A DNA stretch of 64,000 bases from Deferribacteres bacterium (GTDB taxonomy: Bacteria; Zhuqueibacterota; Zhuqueibacteria; Zhuqueibacterales; Geothermadaptataceae). Numbering within the stretch: the first letter of the stretch is position 1; each line of letters opens with the position of its first letter. The notes beneath the pieces are model-generated. The model saw only the letters and a program-made list of their open reading frames with translations. It did no database searches and had not been told where the DNA came from. Of this stretch, positions 1 to 8,496 are shown piece after piece. The stretch lies in the NCBI GenBank assembly GCA_020633655.1, contig JACKDF010000006.1, positions 1 through 64,000 on the forward strand, read 5' to 3'. A program made the position numbers and the translations under genes.

Positions 1-115
1 CGAAAAGCTTTTCTTGCGGTAGTTTCCTGTTATGTATTTCCCCGATATGGCAATGAAGCACTCATCTGAAAGTTATATACTATTTCAGCAAATACACCTT
101 CGAAAGGAGAAAATT

Positions 116-1006
116 ATGAAAACTTCAACCCTGTTCGAATCCACTATAAAAGATATTCCTTTATCACGGCGTGGTAAAGTTCGTGATGTTTACCAACCCA
201 ATAATGAATCTTTGTTGATTGTGGCTTGTGACCGTATTTCGGCATTTGATTATGTGCTGCCAACTCCGGTGCCGGGCAAAGGCCAGTTGTTGACGCAAAT
301 GTCCAATTTCTGGTTCAAAAAAACCAAACACATCATTCTGAATCATATCATCGATGACAATCCTGGTCCCGTGCATTTTCCCGATTTGGATTGGTATTCC
401 GATGAATTGGAGGGTAGAACGGTTCTGGTAAAGAGTGCAAAACCACTGGCGATCGAAGCTATTGTGCGCGGATACATCACCGGGTCCGGCTGGAAGGAAT
501 ACAAAAAAGGATGCACAGTGTGTGGTATATCTTTGCCGGTTGGCCTGCAGGAATCGGAGAAACTGTCACAACCGATTTTCACGCCGTCTACAAAAGCAAA
601 CTCCGGTCACGACGAAAATATTACCTTCGAACAAGCTGCAAATATCATTGGAAGCAAACTGGCAGATCATGTCCGCGACGTAAGTATCGCGCTTTATAAG
701 TTCGCAGCGGATTATGCCTTAGAGCGGGGAATCATCATTGCAGATACCAAATTTGAGTTTGGCGTGCTTGGGAATGGCGACCTCATTTTGATTGATGAGG
801 CCCTGACACCGGATTCCTCCCGGTTTTGGGATACAGAAACATACGAAGCCGGTCGTTCACAGGACAGCTACGATAAACAATACGTGCGCGATTATCTCGA
901 ATCGATCAAATGGAACAAGCAGCCACCCGTTCCAGCCTTGCCTGAAAATGTCGTTGCAAATACAGTAAAGAAATACCAGCAAGCGTTAATGCGTTTGACG
1001 AAATAA
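116..1006 (+). CDS. purC: Phosphoribosylaminoimidazole-succinocarboxamide synthase (SAICAR synthetase)
   Basis: Cytosolic enzyme of de novo purine synthesis that joins aspartate to CAIR with ATP. The 296-residue product shows the family landmarks GKVRDVY (about residues 20-26), RISAFDYVLP (about 40-49), DTKFEFG (about 210-216) and DEALTPDSSRFW (about 227-238). It belongs to the longer form of the family, with an extra segment after the RGYITGSGW stretch, rather than the roughly 240-residue enterobacterial form. The ATG at 116 is chosen because GAAAGGAGA lies a few bases upstream; an earlier in-frame start at 32 has no ribosome site. It stands alone and converges on the nuclease gene downstream. 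Identification is secure. Confidence 0.96.
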   Translation: MKTSTLFESTIKDIPLSRRGKVRDVYQPNNESLLIVACDRISAFDYVLPTPVPGKGQLLTQMSNFWFKKTKHIILNHIIDDNPGPVHFPDLDWYSDELEGRTVLVKSAKPLAIEAIVRGYITGSGWKEYKKGCTVCGISLPVGLQESEKLSQPIFTPSTKANSGHDENITFEQAANIIGSKLADHVRDVSIALYKFAADYALERGIIIADTKFEFGVLGNGDLILIDEALTPDSSRFWDTETYEAGRSQDSYDKQYVRDYLESIKWNKQPPVPALPENVVANTVKKYQQALMRLTK

Positions 1007-1092
1007 AAGCGTTCGTAGTGGAGGCTTTAGCGTCTGAAAATTATTTTGTATTGGAGATTGAGAGGCAAAGGCGTCCACTACAAACGTGCTTT
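1005..1092. repeat. Imperfect inverted repeat between purC and the nuclease gene
   Basis: The arm GTTCGTAGTGGA at 1011-1022 pairs with TCCACTACAAAC at 1074-1085 with one mismatch. AAAAGC at 1005-1010 and GCTTTT just beyond the right arm extend the pairing with a small gap. The interior (about 50 bases) is only weakly self-complementary. It sits between two convergent genes, so it could be a transcription barrier or a degenerate MITE-like insertion. The loop is too long for a classic intrinsic terminator. Confidence 0.5.
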
Positions 1093-1141
1093 TCCTCGCG
1101 CACCGGAAATGGTGTCCGGAGCAAGGGTTATAAAAACAAAC

Positions 1142-2263
1142 TTAATCAATATCAATATCTGCGACGATACCCGCATGATCCGAAGGCCATAATCCACCAG
1201 GGGTACGATCACGCAACTCATCTCCAATTACCGTAGCACGAACATTAAAATTCGATATCGATCCCGGAAGTCCCATAAAGTAATCAATACGCGCGTCGAG
1301 ATGGACTGAGGTGTTCCTTAAGTCCCCATCGTGACTGACAGTGAAACCTTCAGGATTGTTTGTCATAACTTCATTCAATGGCCAGAGATCGACAAAGCCA
1401 TTGCCAAGAAAGAAATTGTAGGTGTTGTCACCAGGCTCGGTGTTCAAGTCGCCAGCGAGTACTGTCGGCGTAGGGTCTTGAGCTAAGGCAGTGATTAATT
1501 CCTGCGCCTGACCAAGCTGAAACAAATCGGTAATATTGTCCTGTTCCAGGTGTGTATTGACAAATTTAAAAATGACGTTGCCAAGACGCGCTTTAATAGA
1601 GGTATATCCCCGCCATACATGCAGGTTGAAATCAGGAACCGCAAGGTGGGTTTCGTAACGAACTTCTTTTTTACCCCATGTGGGGATGTCACAACGGGCG
1701 AGAATAACATCGTAATCCGTCAGGCGAACATCATCGAAAGTCATTGGGGATGTCCCGGTAAGCATTGGTAATTCAACGTCCGCATTTTCAACCCGGGCGG
1801 CAACGCGATAGAGCATGCCTTTTGCGCGAAGGGCTTGTTGCAGAAGTTCGAGGTAATCAAAGAGAACATTTTCTGCCGGCGTTGTGCCACCGATAACTGC
1901 ATCGCCCGGCGATTGCGTTCGGAGGAGCGATACCTCTTGCAACGCAATAATCTGCGGACGATACTTTGCGACCTGACAAGCTATAGCCTTGGCGCGTTCA
2001 GGGAAATTCGCATCCACAACATCCTGAAGTGCTTCAGCGACTAAGCTTGGGATCGTATTCGGATCAGTCGCCAGCAGAATTTTGTTTACATCCGTCCCGA
2101 CATAAACATTCCAGGTCATAACTTTCAGACTGCTGGTGCCACCGCGTTTGGCGAGATCTACGGACTCAGAATTTAAATCTTCTTCAATCACGGCTGTTGG
2201 ATTATGCCGCTCGCACTGCCATAATACCAAAATAACACATAACAAAAAATAGAGCTTTTTCAT
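1142..2263 (-). CDS. Secreted endonuclease/exonuclease/phosphatase (EEP) family lipoprotein
   Basis: Predicted metal-dependent phosphodiesterase of the EEP superfamily (DNase I/sphingomyelinase/inositol phosphatase fold), about 373 residues. N-terminal MKKLYFLLCVILVLWQC gives a signal with a lipobox-like Cys at residue 17. Fold motifs in order are LKVMTWNVYVG, IIALQEVSLL (metal-binding Glu), THLEQD, VLAGDLNTEPGDN (catalytic Asp/Asn) and SDHAGIVADI (catalytic Asp-His). The start at 2263 has AGGAGGT 7-9 bases upstream; the in-frame extension to 2341 lacks one. Substrate cannot be told from sequence: nucleic acid, phospholipid or sugar phosphate are all possible. It is a single gene, divergent from the next one. 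Confidence 0.85.
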   Translation of the reverse strand: MKKLYFLLCVILVLWQCERHNPTAVIEEDLNSESVDLAKRGGTSSLKVMTWNVYVGTDVNKILLATDPNTIPSLVAEALQDVVDANFPERAKAIACQVAKYRPQIIALQEVSLLRTQSPGDAVIGGTTPAENVLFDYLELLQQALRAKGMLYRVAARVENADVELPMLTGTSPMTFDDVRLTDYDVILARCDIPTWGKKEVRYETHLAVPDFNLHVWRGYTSIKARLGNVIFKFVNTHLEQDNITDLFQLGQAQELITALAQDPTPTVLAGDLNTEPGDNTYNFFLGNGFVDLWPLNEVMTNNPEGFTVSHDGDLRNTSVHLDARIDYFMGLPGSISNFNVRATVIGDELRDRTPGGLWPSDHAGIVADIDID

Positions 2264-2483
2264 TGCGCGTACCTCCTGGTAAATTTGGATTTTAAGAAGA
2301 ATAGGAATAGAATTTTGAGAAATGCTGAATAGCACAGACAAAACTAAAACAAATTACACAAATTGCAAGAAGTAACGTCTGAAGAAACAAGAAAATGAAT
2401 ACGCAATCTTCAAATTGATTCTATCATTTAAAATTCTATTTTTAAACATATTTCAATTCGAATTGTTGAAGGAATCTATTAAA

Positions 2484-4760
2484 ATGAGTGTAATGATGGT
2501 AAAAAAAATCAGTGCTCTTTTTCTCTTGTGTTATGCAAATGTTTTTGGCATAAGCACTCCATCAAATCAGCAACCGGTATATAGCGATGTCCCTTATGTG
2601 CAGGATTTTGCGGTCAAATTTTTTGCGGACAGCAGTGTCGGGCTGTTGAACAAAGTATTCACTGATCGTAATGGTGTTGTGCAAATTCTAACATCAAGGG
2701 GACTTTATTTGCCGGCAAATGGTCATTTTCAATATCCCGGTCAAATTAAATCCGATCGTCGGTACCAACCCATAGCAGACAAACAGATAAGTGACATGCT
2801 CATTTATCACAATCAGTTCGTGTATCTCGATAAAGAAGCCGTTTTAAGCAATGCATGGGCTGGAAAACTATTTTCACGACACCAAATCACAACTCCTGAG
2901 AAATTTTGTGGCGGTGCTGATTTCGATTTCCTTATCGCCACTGGTGATTCCCTTTTTTATGTGAAAGATTCGCGAAGAATCTGGGTAGAAAAGATGAGAC
3001 ACGGGCCAGTTTTGGAGATTAAGTACACGAAATCAAACAATCACTTTTTGATTCTTACATCGAATGAGATTTGGAGTTTTGAACCCGGGGAGACGCGACT
3101 GGTTTCTTTTTATCGCGGCACTGATTTTACCTGTATGGCCTTGGGAGAAGCTGCATCGTCCGTGTTTATCGGAACCGGCGATGGCTATTTTATTCTGGAC
3201 AATCACGGCAAAATAAAAGGCCCGTTAGACAACAAACTGCCATGGCCACAACTCACCTGCATCTCGGAGATCGACGGAAAACTGTGGTTTGGATCGACGC
3301 GTGGAGCATTCATGTTGCGGGAGGATGGAAAATTCAATTACTACTTTGGCGAACGCTGGCTCCCGGGAAAAATTGTGAAACACATTTCGGCTGGCCCGGA
3401 GAATAGTGTGCTCATTCTTACGGACAACGGACTTGGACAAATATGCTTTGAGGAAATGACGCTGGAAGAAAAAGCAATGATCTTTGAGAAACAAGTGCGA
3501 CAACGGCAGGTTCGCTATGGCATTAACAGTCAGCTCTCGCGTTTGCAGAATCATGATCCTTCAACTGCACAAAACCTGGTCGCGGACAGCGATAATTTAT
3601 GGACGAGTATGTATCTTGGCAGTCAGCTCTTTCGCTACCTGGTGACCGGATCATCGGAGGCAAAACAAAATTATTACGAAGCATTCGAAGCCCTGGAACG
3701 GTTTCATGAGATTAACGGCATAACCGGGCTATTCGGGCGTTCTTTCGAGCGCCGGGGCTATCATGAATTCAAACAGGAATTTCGTGACTACGTTGACCAT
3801 TACTGGTATGAAGGTTACCAGGGAACTGTCAGCTGGCGCCATGCGCAGGATCCGGAATGGGACTGGCGTGCTTCCGCGAGCAGCGATCAGACGGTCGGTC
3901 AAATATTCACACTAACATTGATGGTCGAATACTGTGACGACGAGCCATGGCGTGCCCGTGCAGTGAAGCTGCTCGATGAATTGATGACGTACATCGTCGA
4001 AAACGACTTGTGTCTCATCGATTATAACGGTTTGCCCTCGCTATGGGGACGCTGGCACCCACAATATGTTAATCGCTTTGATACGATGATTGGTGACCGG
4101 AAGATCTATTCGTCAAACATCATTGCGTTTTTACAGGTTGCGTATCATTTTACCGGCAAAGAATTATTCAGAAATAAAGCCACAGAACTTATCGAAAAAT
4201 ATGGCTATCTCGACAACCTGATGCGGCCTTTTTCTGAAATCGGGCGTGCGCCTGCAGATGCCGACGAATGGAGTAAAATGTTGTCGGAAGAATGGAACCA
4301 TTCCGACGATGAGATGTATTTTCTCGCCTATTGGAGTTTGTATCCTTATGCGTTCAACGATGAATTAAAGGAAAAATATCGCGAGGCTATCCGTGACCAC
4401 TGGGAGTGGGAAAGGCCGGAGAAAAATCCGCTGTGGAATTTTTGCTATGCCATGACAGGCGCGATTGAATTCGACCTCGATGAGTCCATCTGGCATCTGA
4501 AGGAATTTCCACTGGATTTAATACAATTCGAAACCAAAAACAGCCATCGCAAAGATATCGAATTTGTGGAAAAGAATTTCTGGGGACAAACGACGACAGA
4601 AGTTCTGCCACCGGATGAGCGGCCGCATGTAAAGCACAATCATAATTTCTTCGATCTGGATAGTGGCGATCGCAACTGCGAACTCAGTGCGGGTGATACA
4701 TTTTTGCTTCCTTACTGGATGGGCAGATTTCTTGGTGTGATTAGTGCGCCAGGAAAATAG
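2484..4760 (+). CDS. Secreted protein with N-terminal propeller-like repeats and C-terminal alpha/alpha-barrel-like region
   Basis: I do not recognise a named family. The roughly 758-residue product begins with a signal-like segment (VKKISALFLLCYANVFG). Residues about 30-330 contain repeated short beta-type units (LWFGSTRGAFMLREDGK, VFIGTGDGYFILDNHG) resembling the sensory propellers of two-component regulators. From about residue 370 onward it is helical and Trp/Tyr-rich (YDDEPWRARAVKLLDELM-like helices, DYNGLPSLWGRWHP), reminiscent of six-hairpin glycoside hydrolase or lyase toroids. A periplasmic or surface carbohydrate-active role is therefore possible but inferred. ATG at 2484 has GAAGGA about 10 bases upstream; the ORF could be extended to 2415 without a ribosome site. 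Confidence 0.7.
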   Translation: MSVMMVKKISALFLLCYANVFGISTPSNQQPVYSDVPYVQDFAVKFFADSSVGLLNKVFTDRNGVVQILTSRGLYLPANGHFQYPGQIKSDRRYQPIADKQISDMLIYHNQFVYLDKEAVLSNAWAGKLFSRHQITTPEKFCGGADFDFLIATGDSLFYVKDSRRIWVEKMRHGPVLEIKYTKSNNHFLILTSNEIWSFEPGETRLVSFYRGTDFTCMALGEAASSVFIGTGDGYFILDNHGKIKGPLDNKLPWPQLTCISEIDGKLWFGSTRGAFMLREDGKFNYYFGERWLPGKIVKHISAGPENSVLILTDNGLGQICFEEMTLEEKAMIFEKQVRQRQVRYGINSQLSRLQNHDPSTAQNLVADSDNLWTSMYLGSQLFRYLVTGSSEAKQNYYEAFEALERFHEINGITGLFGRSFERRGYHEFKQEFRDYVDHYWYEGYQGTVSWRHAQDPEWDWRASASSDQTVGQIFTLTLMVEYCDDEPWRARAVKLLDELMTYIVENDLCLIDYNGLPSLWGRWHPQYVNRFDTMIGDRKIYSSNIIAFLQVAYHFTGKELFRNKATELIEKYGYLDNLMRPFSEIGRAPADADEWSKMLSEEWNHSDDEMYFLAYWSLYPYAFNDELKEKYREAIRDHWEWERPEKNPLWNFCYAMTGAIEFDLDESIWHLKEFPLDLIQFETKNSHRKDIEFVEKNFWGQTTTEVLPPDERPHVKHNHNFFDLDSGDRNCELSAGDTFLLPYWMGRFLGVISAPGK

Positions 4761-4842
4761 AATGCTTTTTGATGGGAGCTCCTTGTTTTTGGATAACTCT
4801 CTTTAGCATTGTTCATATATGCGTTGCGTAGAATTGGCGATA

Positions 4843-4892
4843 GGCAGGGGGAATCCCCTGCCCAATCTTGGCATTTATGAATTAAGCAGGAT
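4843..4892. repeat. Interspersed palindromic repeat, copy A
   Basis: Core GGCAGGGG-GAAT-CCCCTGCC at 4843-4862, followed 16 bases later by the outer arm GAATTAAGCAGGAT at 4879-4892. This matches the outer arm of copy B (GAATAAAGCAGG) with one difference. The left outer arm is not recognisable here. It lies just beyond the 3' end of the minus-strand barrel gene. Confidence 0.75.
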
Positions 4893-4933
4893 AAGCGAGT
4901 ACAAGCGAGGTCATCTGATTGGGATCGCTTTTT

Positions 4934-5602
4934 TTAGAGTTTGTACAAAACGCCCGCCATCAGGCGCAATTCGAAGGTTGGTTGGTTTATTGCTTTATTG
5001 GCATCGTTGTAGTTGTAATCCTCCCGCTGGTTGACGATGGTACCGTCCGGCGAATAGGATGTATCGTGGCCTTCCAAAGTCGCGCCTTTGAAATAATCGA
5101 TCCCGGTACTGAGGCGCATGGAAAATTTCCGGTTTATTTTATAGGATGATTCCAGTCCCACACCAAATCCCCAATGGGTGCTGATCACGTCAAAATCTTC
5201 ATTCCCACCAACATATTTGAAATTGCCTTTAAACTTTACCAGTCGCGGTCCAACAAAGAGTCGCGAGTGAATCAAGGATTTTACCACTACCGGCAAAATG
5301 ACATCGAGACGGAAATTCCACATGCTGCCCTTCTCTTGCGGCACGCCATTGGTTACGTTGTTAATGAAAATACGCCTTGCCGCCGCTGCATTTCCGGGAT
5401 CCATCGTGCTTCGTCCTATACCGAAACGAACAGCCGCAGGAAAACCCTGGGCGAATTTGGCAATTTTCCAGTGAGCATGCCAGCCAGTGCCATCGTAAAA
5501 GCCAATATCGAGTCCGGCTGTTTGTTCTGTAGCTTTGGCCTGGCCAGGTAAAAATATCATGGCGCAGAGGGAAAGGATAACAAATAAAAATCGATATTTC
5601 AT
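4934..5602 (-). CDS. Small outer-membrane beta-barrel-like protein, function unknown
   Basis: 222 residues. MKYRFLFVILSLCAMIFLPGQAKA is a classic cleavable signal. The mature part has alternating hydrophobic/polar strands (SMWNFRLDVILPVVV, WGFGVGLESSYKI, FSMRLSTGIDYF, FELRLMAGVLYKL) and ends with a hydrophobic strand, as expected for an outer-membrane barrel of about eight strands. No enzymatic motif is visible. The start is well supported by GGAGGAACC directly upstream. Repeat copies lie on both sides of this gene (A downstream, B upstream). A porin-like or structural role is only inferred. Confidence 0.7.
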   Translation of the reverse strand: MKYRFLFVILSLCAMIFLPGQAKATEQTAGLDIGFYDGTGWHAHWKIAKFAQGFPAAVRFGIGRSTMDPGNAAAARRIFINNVTNGVPQEKGSMWNFRLDVILPVVVKSLIHSRLFVGPRLVKFKGNFKYVGGNEDFDVISTHWGFGVGLESSYKINRKFSMRLSTGIDYFKGATLEGHDTSYSPDGTIVNQREDYNYNDANKAINQPTFELRLMAGVLYKL

Positions 5603-6212
5603 GGTTCCTCCGATTAATCCCCGATTTGCCTCACATGAGGGCGTACAACTTTTGACTATTTTTTATCAAGCAATCTGGTCCTTTGAGATCCAATTGTACA
5701 AGATTCTGTTTTCGTTTTTTTAAATTTGCGCGCTAACTTCAGTGAAAGTTCGCCGAGATGCAAGAATGAACTTAAACTTCACGTACAGCGTTTGATATCA
5801 AAATTAAAGCAATTAAAATGCCATAATGAGCGACCTGCTTGTAAACGTAACTACTGCAATCCAGGCACAGCTCGATTTCAGTAAAATCAATGAAGGGTGC
5901 GAGTATCATTTGGAATCAAAACCAATTATCCTGCTTTATTCCTGCAATGCTCAAAGTAAACAGTGGGCAGGGGATATCCCCTGCCCAATCACGGTGTTTG
6001 TGAATAAAGCAGGTTATGTGATTCGCAATTTAATATGCGACTCGAAGGAAAGCAAACAATTCAATTAAGGATGAATCAGAGAATGAAATATCTGATGAAA
6101 TTTATACGCTTATTTCCTATATTCGCTTTCCAATTGTTGAACATACTTCGGGTTCCATTCTTCCCGTGAAGCACTCTGAAACTTTATTACCCTCAATAGA
6201 AAAGGCAATACC
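5603..6212. other. 610-base gene-free interval containing repeat copy B
   Basis: Divergent spacer between the barrel gene and the nucleoside hydrolase gene. A short open frame at 5826-6068 runs straight through the palindromic repeat and shows no protein-like features, so I do not call a gene. Apart from the repeat I see only AT-rich DNA that must hold the two divergent promoters. Confidence 0.6.
5930..6013. repeat. Interspersed palindromic repeat, copy B (most complete)
   Basis: A 22-bp perfect palindrome at 5965-5986, centred on GGGGATATCCCC, is flanked by perfect 12-base inverted outer arms CCTGCTTTATTC (5930-5941) and GAATAAAGCAGG (6002-6013). The left spacer (23 bases) contains TGCAATGCTCAAAG, which recurs in inverted orientation in copy D. 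The two spacers differ in length, so the element has a definable orientation. At 84 bp it resembles a REP/MITE-type non-autonomous element. Confidence 0.85.
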
Positions 6213-7166
6213 ATGAAAAAGTTGTTTGCACTCGTTCTCTTCCTGGTATTTTCAAGCAGCACCGTTTCAGCACAAGAAAAGCAAAAAATTATTTTCGATT
6301 GTGATATTGGTGGCGATATTGATGATGCTTATGCAGTTGCCCTGCTGCTCTCCAGTGCTGAATTTGACATTCTTGGAATCATCACGGACTCTGGCGATAC
6401 GGAGCAAAGAGCACAGGTGGCATGCCGTATGTTGTATGAAACCGGAAGGGATGATATTCCGGTTATCGTTGGACGCAAAACTGGTGATACGTTCGAGCCA
6501 CAGTTTAATTGGGTCAAAGGATTTGATAGATTAAGGCCAGGCAATCAAAACGCAGCTGATTTTATCATCAATAACTTACGCAGGTATCCCGGCGAGATTA
6601 TTCTGTTTACCGTTGGTCCTGTTTCCAATATAGCCGATGTACTGCAGAAGGATCCGCAGGTTCTGAAACTCGCCAAACGGATCATCTCGATGTTTGGCTC
6701 TTTTTATATGGGCTACGATGGCGGTACGAAACCAGATGCCGAATGGAATGTCAAAGTCGATGTGGAAGCTGCGAAAATGCTGGTGGCCAGTGGTGCCGAC
6801 ATTACCTATGCCGGGCTGGATATCACGACTTTTGTAAAATTCAGTCAGAGCAACCTGATGCGGCTCCACATGCGGCAATCCCCACTTACCAATGCGGTTA
6901 GTGGTTTGTATCAGTTGTGGCAATTTATGGATTACGCTGCTTTGAACCCGACTTTGTATGATGTTGTTGCTGTGGGCATGGTTTTATGGCCTGAACTTTT
7001 TGAAACGGAGAGAGCGTATATTTCTGTAACCGATGAGGGGTATACCGTTGTCGATAAAAACAAAGAACCGAATGGCACCATTGGTATAAGCATAGATCGG
7101 GAGGAGTTTATCGACCGGGTGATGGAAAGATTGCTTAAGCAAAATTTAATGCGAAAAGATGATTAG
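6213..7166 (+). CDS. Secreted nucleoside hydrolase (inosine/uridine-preferring family)
   Basis: Hydrolyses the N-glycosidic bond of nucleosides to ribose and base. 317 residues with signal MKKLFALVLFLVFSSSTVSA. The calcium-binding motif appears as IIFDCDIGGDIDDAYAV (about 27-42), the DxDIGxDIDD variant of the family's DxDxxxDD. Further family features are LFTVGPVSNIADVL and, near residues 240-255, NPTLYDVVAVGMVLWPELF, where the Asp corresponds to the last calcium ligand. It heads a co-directional trio with the NamZ-like and NlpC/P60 genes, pointing to periplasmic salvage of nucleosides and wall material. No strong ribosome site; ATG at 6213 fits the signal peptide. Confidence 0.9.
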   Translation: MKKLFALVLFLVFSSSTVSAQEKQKIIFDCDIGGDIDDAYAVALLLSSAEFDILGIITDSGDTEQRAQVACRMLYETGRDDIPVIVGRKTGDTFEPQFNWVKGFDRLRPGNQNAADFIINNLRRYPGEIILFTVGPVSNIADVLQKDPQVLKLAKRIISMFGSFYMGYDGGTKPDAEWNVKVDVEAAKMLVASGADITYAGLDITTFVKFSQSNLMRLHMRQSPLTNAVSGLYQLWQFMDYAALNPTLYDVVAVGMVLWPELFETERAYISVTDEGYTVVDKNKEPNGTIGISIDREEFIDRVMERLLKQNLMRKDD

Positions 7167-7242
7167 TATAGTTTTGGAATAGAATCAATAGTTTAAAGTT
7201 GCAGTCTTTTTAACTCAAAACTTTATAAAAGTGAGCTTCGTC

Positions 7243-8478
7243 ATGAAAAGACTTATTGTAATCCCTTTTATTCTCATTTTATTTATCATCGCTCCAGCCT
7301 GGTCGCAAGTAAAAACCGGTCTTGATGTATTAATAGCAACAAAGTTTGAGGCCATCCGCGGACTGCGTGTTGGAGTCATAACGAACCAAACTGCTGTCTC
7401 GGCCGGCGGTACCCACATTGTCGATGTACTGCGCTCTGCCCCTGATGTTCAGCTCAAGGCGATCTTTGGTCCCGAGCATGGCGTTTCTGGTAAAAATGAA
7501 GCCGGGGACGCCATTGAGTCAAGCGATGAGGATTCCACTGCAATTCCCGTCTACAGCCTCTATGGTGTCACGCGAACACCCACTGCTGCTATGTTTGAAA
7601 ATCTCGATGCGTTGATTTTCGATATTCAGGACGTCGGTACGCGGTTTTATACCTACATCAGCACGATGAATAACACGATGGAGGCAGCCGCTGCCTATGG
7701 AAAAAAATATATTGTGCTCGACCGGCCAAACCCGGTGAATGGGGTTATGGTTGAAGGGCCGGTACTCTCTCCCGAACACAAAAGCTTTGTTGGTATTCAA
7801 CCCATCGCGTTGCGCCATGGGATGACGGTAGGCGAATTAGCCACCATGTTTAACGAAGAAGGCTGGCTGAAGGCAGGAAAAAAAGTAGATCTGACGGTCG
7901 TAAAAATGCAAGGCTGGGAACGGCCCATGTTTTTTGAAGAAACAGGTCTATCGTGGATTCCACCTTCCCCTAATATGCCAACGACGGAGACGGCATTAAT
8001 CTATTGCGGCATTGGATTGATCGAGGCGACAAATTTATCGGAAGGCCGTGGCACAAAAGCGCCATTTAAACAATTTGGCGCACCTTGGCTTGATGCCCAA
8101 TTATTAATTGATGAATTGCAGAAACAAGATATAAGCGGCGTCCGGCTTCGAGCTGTAAAATTTACCCCGGTTGATATTCCCGGCATGGCGACAAATAACA
8201 AATACGATAAACAACAATGCAATGGAATCCAGATAAGTGTAATGGATGCACAAAAATTTCATTCAGTTGCCTTGGGATTGCAGGTTCTGACCTTGCTGCA
8301 AAAGCATTATGCCGAAAAGTTTGAATTAAAGCCCAAATGGTTGAACAAACTCACAGGTCAGGGGTGGATTGCTGAAGCAATTCGTTCCGGTGAAGCAGCG
8401 AAAACAATCATGGGCAGATGGAATGATGATTTGCAAAAGTTCTCGCAAAAAAGAGCCAACTATTTGTTGTATCAATAA
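7243..8478 (+). CDS. namZ: DUF1343 / NamZ-type exo-beta-N-acetylmuramidase
   Basis: Members of this family (formerly DUF1343, YbbC) cleave terminal N-acetylmuramic acid from peptidoglycan fragments. About 411 residues with signal MKRLIVIPFILILFIIAPAWS. Visible family motifs are GVITNQTAVS, IFGPEHGVSG, DALIFDIQDVGTRFYTYISTM, VLDRPNPVNG and WIPPSPNMPTTETAL. The ATG at 7243 is preferred over the GTG at 7231 because the signal peptide starts there. The next gene encodes an NlpC/P60 endopeptidase 18 bases away, so a co-transcribed wall-recycling pair is likely. The family assignment is firm; muramidase activity is transferred from characterised relatives. Confidence 0.88.
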   Translation: MKRLIVIPFILILFIIAPAWSQVKTGLDVLIATKFEAIRGLRVGVITNQTAVSAGGTHIVDVLRSAPDVQLKAIFGPEHGVSGKNEAGDAIESSDEDSTAIPVYSLYGVTRTPTAAMFENLDALIFDIQDVGTRFYTYISTMNNTMEAAAAYGKKYIVLDRPNPVNGVMVEGPVLSPEHKSFVGIQPIALRHGMTVGELATMFNEEGWLKAGKKVDLTVVKMQGWERPMFFEETGLSWIPPSPNMPTTETALIYCGIGLIEATNLSEGRGTKAPFKQFGAPWLDAQLLIDELQKQDISGVRLRAVKFTPVDIPGMATNNKYDKQQCNGIQISVMDAQKFHSVALGLQVLTLLQKHYAEKFELKPKWLNKLTGQGWIAEAIRSGEAAKTIMGRWNDDLQKFSQKRANYLLYQ

Positions 8479-8496
8479 ACCGATAAAGGGACAAAC

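Noticed and set aside
5826..6068. 80-residue open frame between the barrel and nucleoside hydrolase genes
   Set aside because: It runs across the palindromic repeat, has no ribosome site and no protein-like composition; the frame is a by-product of the repeat.
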